From contig JALORN010000038.1 of the NCBI GenBank assembly GCA_025458905.1, forward strand, positions 1-64,000: DNA of 64,000 nucleotides, written 5' to 3'. The notes below the pieces were generated by a model, which saw nothing but the letters and a program-made list of their open reading frames with translations, was not told the origin of the DNA and made no database searches. Numbering within the stretch: position 1 is the stretch's first letter; each line of letters starts with the position of its first letter. The position numbers were made by a program, and so were the translations under genes. Positions 19,591 through 27,972 of this stretch are shown one piece after another. The DNA is from Steroidobacteraceae bacterium. Its GTDB lineage: Bacteria > Pseudomonadota > Gammaproteobacteria > Steroidobacterales > Steroidobacteraceae.

Positions 19591-19620
19591 TTGACGGCCG
19601 GACCCTGCAGCGGCGATAGT
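19591..19620 (+). promoter_or_regulatory. trp operon promoter
   Basis: TTGACG (19591-19596), an 18-nt spacer and GATAGT (19615-19620). The predicted start point (about 19627) lies 2-3 nt before the leader-peptide ATG, so the leader may be translated from a leaderless transcript. I see no clear TrpR operator. Confidence 0.5.
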
Positions 19621-19628
19621 CGGCGCGC

Positions 19629-19676
19629 ATGAACCGGCCCGCCGCCCTCCCGCATCGTTGGTGGCGCCCCTCCTGA
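19629..19676 (+). CDS. trpL: trp operon leader peptide (15 residues, tandem Trp)
   Basis: A 15-codon reading frame, MNRPAALPHRWWRPS, with two adjacent Trp codons (TGG TGG) at positions 11-12. It sits between a promoter and a Rho-independent hairpin directly ahead of trpE. Ribosome stalling at the Trp codons when charged tRNA-Trp is scarce would favour the antiterminator. Too short for routine gene calling. The combination of Trp pair, position and competing stems makes it convincing. No Shine-Dalgarno sequence is evident. Confidence 0.85.
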   Translation: MNRPAALPHRWWRPS

Positions 19677-19677
19677 A

Positions 19678-19785
19678 GGAGAGGGCGTTGGGCGCCGTGG
19701 ACGCTCGCTGAAGGCGAGCCGAAGCCAAAGCAAGTCGATCACCCAAGACCCATCTCCGGCCCTCCGGGATGGGTCTTTCGCTTTC
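19678..19785 (+). promoter_or_regulatory. trp attenuator: antiterminator and terminator stems
   Basis: Segment 1 (CGCCCCTCCT, overlapping the end of trpL) can pair with segment 2 (AGGAGAGGGCG, 19677-19687). Segment 2 (GGAGAGGG) can instead pair with segment 3 (CCCATCTCC, 19749-19757). Segments 3 and 4 form the terminator: AAGACCCATC (19745-19754) with GATGGGTCTT (19768-19777), an inner CCGG/CCGG and a CCCT loop, then a T-rich run. This is the classical 1:2, 2:3, 3:4 layout of ribosome-mediated attenuation. Confidence 0.82.
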
Positions 19786-19813
19786 TGTACGACGCAATGA
19801 CGACCACAGCCGA

Positions 19814-21205
19814 ATGAAGCCACCGTTCGACATCGCCGGCGACCTCGACACGCCGGTCTCCGCGTTCATCAAGCTCAAGGCCTTCCGGCCGAGCTTCCTG
19901 CTCGAGAGCGTCGAGGGCGGCGAGCGCCTCGGCCGCTATTCCTTCATCGGCTTCGGCGACGCGCTGGAGCTGCGGCTGGCGCCCGATGGTCTCTGGTGCG
20001 GCGGCCAGGCCTACGGCGTGCCCGCGGACCAGCAGGCGCTGCTCGCCGCGCTGCGCGACGCGCTGGCGCGCGCGCCGCGTCCGACCGCCGAGGGCGCCGG
20101 GCCCGGCTTCCCGCTCGCCGGCGGCCTCGTCGGCTACGCGTCCTACGACGTCGTGCGCTGGTTCGAGAAGCTGCCGCGCCGCGTCGCGGACCCGACGCCC
20201 GTGCCGGACCTGCACTACGTCGCGCCGCGCTCGCTGCTGGTGTTCGATCACCTGACGCGCGGCATCGCGCTGCTGCATGCCGGCAGCGAGGCCGAGCGCC
20301 GCTCGCTGCGGCGCGAGGTGGTGCGCGCGCTGCGCGGCGGCCTGCCCGCGGAGGGCGCGCGCGGCGGCTACTCGGCGGCCGCGGCGTCGATGTCGCAGGA
20401 GCGCTTCCTCGACGGCGTCGCGCACGCCAAGGAGTACATCGCCTCCGGCGACGTCTACCAGCTGGTGCTGTCGGTGCGCTTCGGCGGGCGGCACGACCTC
20501 GATCCCTTCGAGGTGTATCGCGCGCTGCGGCTGATCAATCCCTCGCCCTACATGTACTACTGCGCCCTCGGCGACGTCACCGTGGTCGGCTCCTCGCCCG
20601 AGGCGCTGGTGAGGCTGCAGGGCGGGCATGCGCAGTTGCGGCCGATCGCCGGCACGCGGCCGCGCGCCGCCGACGGCGCCGAGGACCGTCGGCGCGAGCA
20701 GCAGCTGCTCGCCGACCCGAAGGAGAACGCGGAGCACGTGATGCTGGTCGATCTCGCGCGCAACGACCTCGGGCGCGTGGCGCGCGCCGGCAGCGTGCAC
20801 GTCGACCCCTACCGCTCGATCGAGCGCTACAGCCACGTGATGCACATCGTCAGCGGCGTCAACGGCGAGCTTGCGCCGGGACGCGACGCCTTCGACCTGT
20901 TCGCGGCGACCTTCCCCGCCGGCACGCTGGTCGGCGCACCGAAGGTGCGCGCGATGCAGATCATCGACGAGCTCGAGCCTGTGCCGCGCGGGCTCTACGG
21001 GGGCACGGTCGGCTACTTCGGTGCGCAGGGCGACATGGACCAGGCGATCACGATCCGCACGCTGGTGTTCCGCGGCGACGAGTACAGCTACCAGGCCGGC
21101 GCGGGCATCGTCGCCGACAGCGTGCCGAGCAGCGAGTACGAAGAGGTGTTCGCCAAGAGCGGCTCGGCCGCGCGTGCGCTGGCGATCGCGCAGGAGGGCC
21201 TGTGA
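19814..21205 (+). CDS. trpE: Anthranilate synthase component I
   Basis: Converts chorismate and ammonia or glutamine nitrogen to anthranilate with TrpG. The 463 residues include [20 protein letters not shown] followed by [15 protein letters not shown] (the LLES feedback-site region for Trp), then [63 protein letters not shown] and [20 protein letters not shown] in the catalytic domain. The first in-frame ATG (19769) lies inside the attenuator hairpin, so the start is the ATG at 19814. Slightly shorter than the usual 490-520 at the N-terminus. First structural gene of trpEGDCFBA; its stop overlaps trpG (GTGA). Confidence 0.96.
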   Translation: MKPPFDIAGDLDTPVSAFIKLKAFRPSFLLESVEGGERLGRYSFIGFGDALELRLAPDGLWCGGQAYGVPADQQALLAALRDALARAPRPTAEGAGPGFPLAGGLVGYASYDVVRWFEKLPRRVADPTPVPDLHYVAPRSLLVFDHLTRGIALLHAGSEAERRSLRREVVRALRGGLPAEGARGGYSAAAASMSQERFLDGVAHAKEYIASGDVYQLVLSVRFGGRHDLDPFEVYRALRLINPSPYMYYCALGDVTVVGSSPEALVRLQGGHAQLRPIAGTRPRAADGAEDRRREQQLLADPKENAEHVMLVDLARNDLGRVARAGSVHVDPYRSIERYSHVMHIVSGVNGELAPGRDAFDLFAATFPAGTLVGAPKVRAMQIIDELEPVPRGLYGGTVGYFGAQGDMDQAITIRTLVFRGDEYSYQAGAGIVADSVPSSEYEEVFAKSGSAARALAIAQEGL

Positions 21206-21819
21206 GCACCGTCGCGCCGGCGGTCGCGGGGGCGCCGCGGCTGCTGCTGATCGACAACTACGATTCCTTCACCTACAACCTGGTGCAGGCCTTCCTGGTG
21301 TGCGGCGCCGAGGTCGACGTGCGCCGCAACGACGCGATCACGGTCGAGCAGGCGCTCGCGCTCGCCCCGACCCACCTCTGCATCTCGCCTGGCCCCGGCA
21401 CGCCGCACGATGCCGGGGTGTCGATGGCGATGATCCGCGCGTTCGCGGGCAAGGTGCCGGTGTTCGGCGTCTGCCTCGGCCACCAGTCGATCGTCGAGGC
21501 CTTCGGCGGCAAGGTGGTGCGCGCCGGGCGGCTGATGCACGGCAAGACCTCGCAGGTCGGGAACGACGGTCGCGGCCTCTACGAGGGCCTGCCGCCGCGC
21601 GTCGAGGTGGGCCGCTATCATTCGCTGATCGCCGAGCCGGCCTCGCTGCCCGCGCATCTGGTCGTCACGTCGCGGACCGACGAAGGCGAGATCATGGGCG
21701 TGCGGCACCGCGAGCTGCGCGTCGAGGGCGTGCAGTTCCACCCCGAGAGCGTGCTGACGCCCGAGGGCCCGGCGCTGATGGCCAATTTCCTGCGGATGAA
21801 GGGGGGCACGTGGACGTGA
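21202..21819 (+). CDS. trpG: Anthranilate synthase component II (glutamine amidotransferase)
   Basis: Class I glutamine amidotransferase giving ammonia to TrpE; family members may also serve PabB. The 205 residues carry [16 protein letters not shown] at the N-terminus, [12 protein letters not shown], the nucleophile elbow GVCLGHQ with Cys91, the HGKTSQV segment, RYHSL and the HPES catalytic His/Glu near the C-terminus. The GTG start overlaps the trpE stop by 4 nt, indicating translational coupling and 1:1 synthesis. 19 nt separate it from trpD. Confidence 0.96.
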   Translation: MSTVAPAVAGAPRLLLIDNYDSFTYNLVQAFLVCGAEVDVRRNDAITVEQALALAPTHLCISPGPGTPHDAGVSMAMIRAFAGKVPVFGVCLGHQSIVEAFGGKVVRAGRLMHGKTSQVGNDGRGLYEGLPPRVEVGRYHSLIAEPASLPAHLVVTSRTDEGEIMGVRHRELRVEGVQFHPESVLTPEGPALMANFLRMKGGTWT

Positions 21820-21838
21820 AGCGGCAGGCGCGGGCGCG

Positions 21839-22861
21839 ATGAAGGCGCTGCTCGAACGGGTGCTCGACGGCGCCGACCTCGGGGAGTCCGAGGCGGCCGA
21901 CGTGCTGCGACAGCTGACGCAGCCGGAGCTGTCGCCCGCGGTGGCCGGCGCGATGCTGGCCGCGCTGCGCGCCAAGGGCGTGGTCGCGGCCGAGCTGCGC
22001 GGCTTCGCCGGCGCGATGCGCGGGCTCGCGCGCCGGCCACAGATCCCGCCGGAGATCGGCGCGGTCGACATCGTCGGCACCGGCGGCGACGCCTCGGGCA
22101 GCTTCAACATCTCGACCGGCACGGCGCTGCTGGTCGCGGCCTGCGGCGTGCCGGTGGTCAAGCACGGCAACCGTTCGATCTCCAGCCGCTCGGGCAGCGC
22201 CGACGTGCTCGAGCAGCTCGGCCTGCCGTTGCCGCTCGACGAGGCGGCGGCGGGCGAGTGCCTGCGCGCCAGCGGCTTCACCTTCCTGTTCGCGCCCTAT
22301 TTCCATCCGGCGATGAAGGCGCTCGCGCCAGTGCGCCAGGCGCTCGGCGTGCGCACGGTCTTCAACATCCTCGGCCCGCTGACCAACCCCGCCGCGCCGC
22401 CCTATCACCTGATAGGCGCCTATAGCGCAGGCGTCGCCGAGCTGATGGCGAACGCGCTCGCGGGAATGCCGATCCGCCGCGCGTTCGTGGTGCACGGCGC
22501 CGAGGGCTGGGACGAGCCGACGCCGGTCGGCCCGTTCACGCTGTACGACGTGCAGGGTGGCCGGGTGATGCCCTCGGTGCGCACGCCTGCGGACTACGGC
22601 CTGCGCACCTGCACCGTCGAGGCGCTCGCGGGCGGCGATGCCGCGGCCAACGCACGCGCGCTGCGGGCGGTGCTGCGCGGCGACGACCACGGCGCGCATC
22701 GCGACGCACTGCTGATGGGCGCGGCACTGGCCTTGGAGCTGACGGGCGCGGCCGCAAGCCCCGGCGAGGGCGTCGAGCGCGCGAGCCGCGCGATCGCCGA
22801 CGGCACGGCGGCACGGGTGCTGGATGCGCTCGCGGCATTCGGCGCGGGGCTGCGCCGGTGA
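21839..22861 (+). CDS. trpD: Anthranilate phosphoribosyltransferase
   Basis: Transfers phosphoribosyl from PRPP to anthranilate. The 340 residues begin with the four-helix bundle (LGESEAADVLRQLTQPELSP). The PRPP site follows: VDIVGTGGDASGSFNIST near residue 76, then VPVVKHGNRSISSRSGSADV and EQLGLPL. Further on come FAPYFHPAMKALAPVRQALG and RTVFNILGPLTNPA, the anthranilate-binding portion. Usual length. The stop overlaps the trpC GTG. Confidence 0.97.
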   Translation: MKALLERVLDGADLGESEAADVLRQLTQPELSPAVAGAMLAALRAKGVVAAELRGFAGAMRGLARRPQIPPEIGAVDIVGTGGDASGSFNISTGTALLVAACGVPVVKHGNRSISSRSGSADVLEQLGLPLPLDEAAAGECLRASGFTFLFAPYFHPAMKALAPVRQALGVRTVFNILGPLTNPAAPPYHLIGAYSAGVAELMANALAGMPIRRAFVVHGAEGWDEPTPVGPFTLYDVQGGRVMPSVRTPADYGLRTCTVEALAGGDAAANARALRAVLRGDDHGAHRDALLMGAALALELTGAAASPGEGVERASRAIADGTAARVLDALAAFGAGLRR

Positions 22862-23736
22862 GCGACGCCGCCGCTGCCGACTTCCTCGCGGGCATGGCCG
22901 CTTCGAGCCGCGCCCGCTGCGCACGCGCGCGCCAGCTGCGCAGCGAGGCGCAGCTGCGCGACTTCGTCGCGCGCCTGCCGCCGCCGCCGCCGCTGCGCCT
23001 CTCGGCGCAGGGCTTCGACCTGATCGCCGAGCTGAAGCTGCGCTCGCCGGCGGTCGGCGCGCTGCGCGCCGCCGGCACCGAGGACGTGCCGGGGCGCGTC
23101 ACGGCCTATGCCGAGGCGGGAGCCGCGGCGGTGTCGGTGCTCACCGAGCCCGCGCGCTTCGACGGCTCGATGCTGCACCTCGAGCAGGCGGCGCGCGCCC
23201 TGTCGCTGCGGCAGGTGCCGGCGATGCGCAAGGACTTCCTCGTCGAGCCGTACCAGGTGCTCGAGGCGCGCGCCGCCGGCGCCGGCGGCGTGCTGGTGAT
23301 CCTGCGGATGCTGCCGCGGCCGGCGCTCGAGGCACTGGTCGACGAGTCGCTCGAGCAGGGACTGTTCGTGCTGCTCGAGGCCTTCGACGCGGCCGACGTC
23401 GCGCTCGCGGTCGAGCTGCTGGCGGCGCGCCGCGCCCGCGTGCCGCGCGAGGCGCTGCTGGTCGGCGTCAACTGCCGCGACCTCGTGACGCTGCAGGTGG
23501 TGCCCGGCCGCCTCGAGGCGATGGCCGGGACGCTGCCGGCGGACGTGCCGCGCGTCGCCGAGAGCGGTGTCGCCTCGGCCGAGGACGCGGCGCGCGTCGC
23601 GGCCGCCGGCTACGACCTCGCGCTGGTCGGCAGCGCGCTGATGGCCGGCGGCGAGCCGGGCGCGCTCGCCGCGGCGATGATCCACGCGGGCCGGGCGGCC
23701 CGTGTCGGCCGGCCCGCCGGCGGCGCGTCGCCTTGA
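22858..23736 (+). CDS. trpC: Indole-3-glycerol phosphate synthase
   Basis: Ring-closing TIM-barrel enzyme making indole-3-glycerol phosphate. 292 residues with GTG start overlapping trpD. Catalytic landmarks are IAELKLRSPAVGALR (catalytic Lys, though the family usually has K-x-SPS), VSVLTEPARFDGS, VPAMRKDFLVEPYQVLEARA, a Glu strand (VLLEAFDAADVALA), GVNCRDLVTLQV (N-x-R-D-L), and VAESGVASAEDAARV with GSALMAG at the phosphate site. The Ala in place of the second Ser in KLRSPAVG is a small variation. It is a separate gene from trpF, not the fused E. coli type. Confidence 0.95.
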   Translation: MSDAAAADFLAGMAASSRARCARARQLRSEAQLRDFVARLPPPPPLRLSAQGFDLIAELKLRSPAVGALRAAGTEDVPGRVTAYAEAGAAAVSVLTEPARFDGSMLHLEQAARALSLRQVPAMRKDFLVEPYQVLEARAAGAGGVLVILRMLPRPALEALVDESLEQGLFVLLEAFDAADVALAVELLAARRARVPREALLVGVNCRDLVTLQVVPGRLEAMAGTLPADVPRVAESGVASAEDAARVAAAGYDLALVGSALMAGGEPGALAAAMIHAGRAARVGRPAGGASP

Positions 23737-23757
23737 GTCGCCGAGGGTCCGGGCGCG

Positions 23758-24357
23758 ATGTGGGTCAAGGTGTGCGGGATGACGACGCCGGAAGCGGTCG
23801 AGGCGGCGCTCGCCGCCGGCGTCGACGCGATCGGCTTCGTGTTCGCGAAGTCGGTACGACGGGTCGAGCCTGCGGCCGCGCGTGCGCTGGCGGCGCCGGC
23901 GCGCGGCCGCGTCGCCTGCGTCGCGGTGACGCAGCATCCCGAGGCACGGGCGCTGGCGGAGATCCTCGCCACCTTCGAGCCGGACCTGCTGCAGACTGAC
24001 GCCCCGGACCTCGCCGCGCTGGCGCCGGGCACGGTGCGCTGCGAGGTGCTGCCGGTGGTGCGCGCCGGCACTGAGCCACCCGTGCCGCTGCCGGCGCGCC
24101 TGCTGTTCGAGGGGCCGGTGAGCGGCACCGGCGAGACCGCCGACTGGACGCGCGCCCGCGAGCTCGCGGGGCGCACGCGCCTGGTGCTCGCCGGCGGCCT
24201 GAACGCCGCGAACGTGGCCACGGCGATCGGCTGCGTCCGGCCCCATGGCGTCGACGTCTCGAGCGGCGTCGAGGCCGCGCCGGGACGCAAGTCGCCGGCG
24301 AAGATCCTGGAGTTCGTGGAGGCCGCCCGTGCGGCCTTCCGGGAGTTGCAACGATGA
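23758..24357 (+). CDS. trpF: Phosphoribosylanthranilate isomerase
   Basis: Amadori isomerase between TrpD and TrpC reactions. 199 residues forming a TIM barrel: VKVCGMTTPEAVEAALAAGV with the catalytic Cys at position 7, AIGFVFAKSVRRVEPAAARA, the DLLQTD strand where the general acid Asp lies, LLFEGPVSGTGETADW, and LVLAGGLNAANVATAIG with DVSSGVEAAPGRKSPAKI at the phosphate site. It lies 21 nt after trpC and overlaps trpB by ATGA. Confidence 0.95.
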   Translation: MWVKVCGMTTPEAVEAALAAGVDAIGFVFAKSVRRVEPAAARALAAPARGRVACVAVTQHPEARALAEILATFEPDLLQTDAPDLAALAPGTVRCEVLPVVRAGTEPPVPLPARLLFEGPVSGTGETADWTRARELAGRTRLVLAGGLNAANVATAIGCVRPHGVDVSSGVEAAPGRKSPAKILEFVEAARAAFRELQR

Positions 24358-25592
24358 GCATGGTCCTGCCCGAACCCGCGGAGCGCGAGCGCCTGCTCGC
24401 CGACGAGATCGCGGGCAAGTTCCCCGATGCGCGCGGCCGCTTCGGACCCTATGGCGGCCGCTACGTGCCGGAGACGCTGATCCCGGCGCTCGACCGGCTG
24501 GAGGCCGGCATCCGCCAGCACCTGCACGCCCGCGACTACCAGGCGCAGCTGAATGCCGAGCTCGCGAGCTGGGTCGGCCGCCCGACCGCACTCAGCTTCG
24601 CGCCACGGCTGTCGGCGGCCTGGGGCGCGCGGATCTGGCTGAAGCGCGAGGACCTCGCGCACACCGGTGCGCACAAGATCAACAACGCGCTCGGCCAGGC
24701 GCTGCTCGCGCAGCGGCTCGGCGCGAAGCGCATCGTCGCCGAGACCGGCGCCGGGCAGCACGGCGTGGCGAGCGCCGCGGCCTGCGCGCGCCTCGGCCTG
24801 CCGTGCACGGTCTACATGGGCGCGATCGACATGGAGCGCCAGGCGCCGAACGTCGGGCGCATGCGGCTGCTCGGCGCGAAGGTGGTGCCGGTCACCGGCG
24901 GCGACCAGACGCTGCGCGCGGCGATCGACGAGGCGCTGCGCGACTGGGTGTCCGACCCGTCCGGGACCTTCTACCTGCTCGGCTCGGCGGTCGGTCCGCA
25001 CCCCTATCCGTACCTCGTGCGCGAGCTGCAGGCGATCATCGGCCGCGAGGCACGCGCGCAGTTCCTCGCCGACCAGGGGGCGTTGCCGGACGCGGTGTTC
25101 GCCTGCGTCGGCGGCGGCTCGAACGCGATCGGCATGTTCCACGCGTTCGTGCCGGACCGCGCGGTGCGGATCATCGGCGTCGAGGCCGGCGGGCGCGGCA
25201 CCGGGCTCGGCGAGAACGCCGCGAGTCTCAGCTACGGCCGGCCCGGCGTGCTGCAGGGCTGCTATTCGCTGCTGCTGCAGGACGAGGACGGCCAGATCCA
25301 GGAGACCGACTCGATCTCGGCCGGCCTCGACTACCCGGGCGTTGGCCCCGAGCACGCGCTGCTGCTCGCCGCGGGCCGCGTGCAGTACGAGTCCGCCGGC
25401 GACGACGAGGCGCTCGAGGCGCTGCAGGAGTGCGCGCGGCTCGAGGGCATCCTGCCGGCGCTCGAGACGGCGCACGCGTTCCACGGCGTCAGGCGCTGGG
25501 CGCGCGCGAACCCGGGCGGGCGCGCGATCCTCTGCCTCTCCGGACGCGGCGACAAGGACATGCCGACGCTGCAGCGCACGGTGCTCGCATGA
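24354..25592 (+). CDS. trpB: Tryptophan synthase beta chain
   Basis: PLP enzyme condensing indole with serine. 412 residues in the TrpB1 class: FGPYGGRYVPETLIPALDRL near residue 30, LKREDLAHTGAHKINNALGQ with the PLP Lys at 108, ETGAGQHGVASAAACARLGL, YLLGSAVGPHPYPYLVRELQ, CVGGGSNAIGMFHAFVPD (phosphate-binding GGGSN), SISAGLDYPGVGPEHALL and LCLSGRGDKDM. It overlaps trpF and trpA by 4 nt each. Confidence 0.98.
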   Translation: MSMVLPEPAERERLLADEIAGKFPDARGRFGPYGGRYVPETLIPALDRLEAGIRQHLHARDYQAQLNAELASWVGRPTALSFAPRLSAAWGARIWLKREDLAHTGAHKINNALGQALLAQRLGAKRIVAETGAGQHGVASAAACARLGLPCTVYMGAIDMERQAPNVGRMRLLGAKVVPVTGGDQTLRAAIDEALRDWVSDPSGTFYLLGSAVGPHPYPYLVRELQAIIGREARAQFLADQGALPDAVFACVGGGSNAIGMFHAFVPDRAVRIIGVEAGGRGTGLGENAASLSYGRPGVLQGCYSLLLQDEDGQIQETDSISAGLDYPGVGPEHALLLAAGRVQYESAGDDEALEALQECARLEGILPALETAHAFHGVRRWARANPGGRAILCLSGRGDKDMPTLQRTVLA

Positions 25593-26422
25593 GCGGCGTG
25601 AACGGCACGGTCGGCGTCACCGGCGCGAGCGGCGCGGGCACGGAGCAGCTGCCGCGCGAGCGCATCGCCGCGGCGATCCGTGCGCCGCAGGTGCCGGGGG
25701 AGCCGGCGCTGGTCGCGTTCCTCACCGCAGGCTACCCGAGCGCGAAGCGGTTCCGCGAGCACCTGGCCGCGGTCGCCGCCGCATCCGACGTGGTCGAGAT
25801 CGGCGTGCCGTTCACCGACCCGATGGCCGACGGCGTCACGATCCAGCGCTCGAGCCAGGAGGCGCTGAAGCAGGGCGTCAGCCTGCGCTGGATCCTCGCC
25901 GAGCTGCGTGCGATGCAGCGCCCGGCGGCGCCGCTGGTGCTGATGAGCTACCTGAACCCGCTGCTGAACCACGGCTATGCGCGGCTCGCGGCCGACGCGG
26001 CCGAGGCCGGCGTCTGCGGCTTCATCGTGCCGGACCTGCCGTACGACGAGGGCGAGGAACTGCGTGCGGCGCTCGAGCGCACCGGCGTCGCGCTGGTGCA
26101 GATGGTCACGCCGGTCACGACCGACGCGCGCCTGGCGCAGGTCTGCGCCGCTAGCCAGGGCTTCGTCTACGCAGTGACGATGACCGGCACCACGGGCAGG
26201 AACGTCGCGGTCCCGGAGTCGGTCGTCGACTACCTCGTGCGGGTGCGACGCGTCGCGGGCCACGTGCCGGTCTGCGCCGGCTTCGGCATCCGCGCGCGCG
26301 AGCAGGTGGAGCGGCTGCGCGGCCACGTCGACGGCGTGGTCGTGGGCTCCGCGCTGGTCGAGGTGCTGGAGCGCGGCGAGGACCCGACCGCCTGGCTGCG
26401 GGCGCTGCGGGCGCACGGGTGA
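25589..26422 (+). CDS. trpA: Tryptophan synthase alpha chain
   Basis: Cleaves indole-3-glycerol phosphate and channels indole to TrpB. 277 residues. After about 20 extra Gly/Ala-rich residues at the N-terminus come ALVAFLTAGYPS, then VVEIGVPFTDPMADGVTIQR, with Glu70 and Asp81 the catalytic pair. Also seen are LMSYLNPLLNHGYARL, GFIVPDLPYDEGEEL, FVYAVTMTGTTGRN and PVCAGFGIRAREQV with GVVVGSALV at the phosphate site. ATGA overlap with trpB. The MFS gene begins inside its stop codon region (GTGA), so the operon runs on. Confidence 0.97.
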   Translation: MSGVNGTVGVTGASGAGTEQLPRERIAAAIRAPQVPGEPALVAFLTAGYPSAKRFREHLAAVAAASDVVEIGVPFTDPMADGVTIQRSSQEALKQGVSLRWILAELRAMQRPAAPLVLMSYLNPLLNHGYARLAADAAEAGVCGFIVPDLPYDEGEELRAALERTGVALVQMVTPVTTDARLAQVCAASQGFVYAVTMTGTTGRNVAVPESVVDYLVRVRRVAGHVPVCAGFGIRAREQVERLRGHVDGVVVGSALVEVLERGEDPTAWLRALRAHG

Positions 26423-27645
26423 CCGGCCCCGCCCGGCGCGCCGTGCCGCTCGGGCTCGCGGCGCTGCTCGCGCTGCTGTCGATGATCAGCCCGTTCTCGA
26501 TCGACACCTTCTTCCCGTCGTTCCGGGCGATGCAGGCGGAGTTCTCGGTCTCCGACCTGACGATCCAGCAGACCCTGACCGCCTACATGCTGCCGTACGC
26601 GGTGATGTCGCTGGTGCACGGCCCGCTGTCCGACGCGCTCGGCCGGCGCGTGATCGTGCTCTGGGGCCTCTCGCTGTACGCGCTCGCCTCGCTCGCCTGC
26701 ATGTTCGCGCCGACCTTCGGCGCGCTGCTCGCGTTCCGCGCGGTGCAGGGCATGACGGCCGGGACCGGCCTCACGGTGGGCCGCGCGATCGTCCGCGACC
26801 TGTACGACGGGCCCGAGGCACAGCGGCTGATGAACGCCGTCACGATGATCTTCAGCGTCGCGCCGGCGATCGCGCCGGTGTTCGGCGGCTGGGTGCACGT
26901 CGCCTTCGGCTGGCGCGCGGTGTTCGGCTTCCTGTTCCTGCTCGGGCTCGCGGTGGTTCTGGCGAGCTGGCTGCGCCTGCCCGAGACGCTGCCGCCGCAG
27001 CGGCGCGCCCCGCTCGGCTTCGGCTCGCTGGCGCGCACCACGGGCCGCATCCTCGCCACGCGCCAGTTCCTGCTGCTGGCGGTGGCCGGCGGGCTGAACT
27101 TCGGCTCGGTCTTGATGTACATCGGCGCCGCGCCGGCGATCGTGCTCGACGCCTGGGGTCTCTCGGAGACCCAGTTCCACTGGCTGTTCGTGCCGATCAT
27201 CGGCGGGTTCGCGATCGGCGCGGTGGTCTCGGCGCGGATGGCCGGGCGCGTGCCGCCCTCGAGGCAGGTGCGCGGCGGCTTCGCGGTCGCGATCGCGAGC
27301 TCGGGGACCGCGGCGCTGCTGCATGCCGTGCTGCCGGCGCCGCCCCCGATCGCGCTGCAGATGCTGTTGCTGACGGCCGGCTCGATCGGCGTGCAGCAGG
27401 TGTTCCCGGTGCTGGCGCTGCGCATCCTCGACATGTACCCCGCGACCCGCGGGGCGGCCGCGTCGGCGCAGACCTTCGTGCAACTGCTGGTGGCGAGCAC
27501 GATGATCGGCCTCGTGGTGCCGGCGCTGCACGGCGACCTCGGATGGCTGACCCTGGGCGCGACGCTCGGTGCGGCCGGCTCGCTGCTGCTGTGGGATGCC
27601 GCGGGCCGGCTCGCGGCGCGCCGCCGTGCGCCCGCTGCGGCCTGA
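26419..27645 (+). CDS. Bcr/CflA-type MFS drug exporter
   Basis: A 408-residue 12-helix major facilitator of the DHA1 Bcr/CflA type. Landmarks: ISPFSIDTFFPSFRAMQAEF in helix 1, LVHGPLSDALGRRVIVLWGL (loop 2-3 motif A, GPLSDxxGRR), FRAVQGMTAGTGLTVGRAIV (helix 4), PVFGGWVHVAFGWRAVFGF (motif C region) and twelve hydrophobic segments. GTG start overlapping trpA by 4 nt, so it is transcribed with trp. It could export tryptophan pathway intermediates or an unrelated toxic compound; sequence does not say. Confidence 0.9.
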   Translation: MTGPARRAVPLGLAALLALLSMISPFSIDTFFPSFRAMQAEFSVSDLTIQQTLTAYMLPYAVMSLVHGPLSDALGRRVIVLWGLSLYALASLACMFAPTFGALLAFRAVQGMTAGTGLTVGRAIVRDLYDGPEAQRLMNAVTMIFSVAPAIAPVFGGWVHVAFGWRAVFGFLFLLGLAVVLASWLRLPETLPPQRRAPLGFGSLARTTGRILATRQFLLLAVAGGLNFGSVLMYIGAAPAIVLDAWGLSETQFHWLFVPIIGGFAIGAVVSARMAGRVPPSRQVRGGFAVAIASSGTAALLHAVLPAPPPIALQMLLLTAGSIGVQQVFPVLALRILDMYPATRGAAASAQTFVQLLVASTMIGLVVPALHGDLGWLTLGATLGAAGSLLLWDAAGRLAARRRAPAAA

Positions 27646-27657
27646 GGCACGGGGCGG

Positions 27658-27972
27658 GTGTTCGGCGTCTACCGCTCTTTCTCGCTGCCGGACGTGATGC
27701 ACTTCCGCAACCTGCTGGTGGAGCGCGGCATCGCCTGCCACGTCCGCAACTACCATTCGGCCAGCGTGCTCGGCGAGCTGCCGTTCCTCGAGGTCGCGCC
27801 CGAGCTCTGCGTGCTCGACGCGCGCGACGTCGAGCTCGCGCGGCGCGTGATCGCGACCTCCGGCGTGCCCCAGGGCCGGGGCGCGCACGACTGGACCTGC
27901 CCCGGCTGCAGCGAGCGGCTCGAGGCGCAGTTCGCCCAGTGCTGGCGCTGCGGCGCCGAGGGTCCCGGGTGA
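27658..27972 (+). CDS. DUF2007-type protein with C-terminal zinc ribbon
   Basis: A 104-residue protein. The first 70 residues follow the DUF2007 (putative signal-transducing) pattern: VYRSFSLPDVMHFRNLLVER, then GIACHVRNYHSASVLGELPF and VLDARDVELARRVIA. The tail is a four-cysteine zinc ribbon, CPGCSERLEAQFAQCWRCG. GTG start, 12 nt after the MFS stop. Its own stop overlaps the next gene. Function unknown; the ribbon may bind nucleic acid or protein. Confidence 0.82.
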   Translation: MFGVYRSFSLPDVMHFRNLLVERGIACHVRNYHSASVLGELPFLEVAPELCVLDARDVELARRVIATSGVPQGRGAHDWTCPGCSERLEAQFAQCWRCGAEGPG

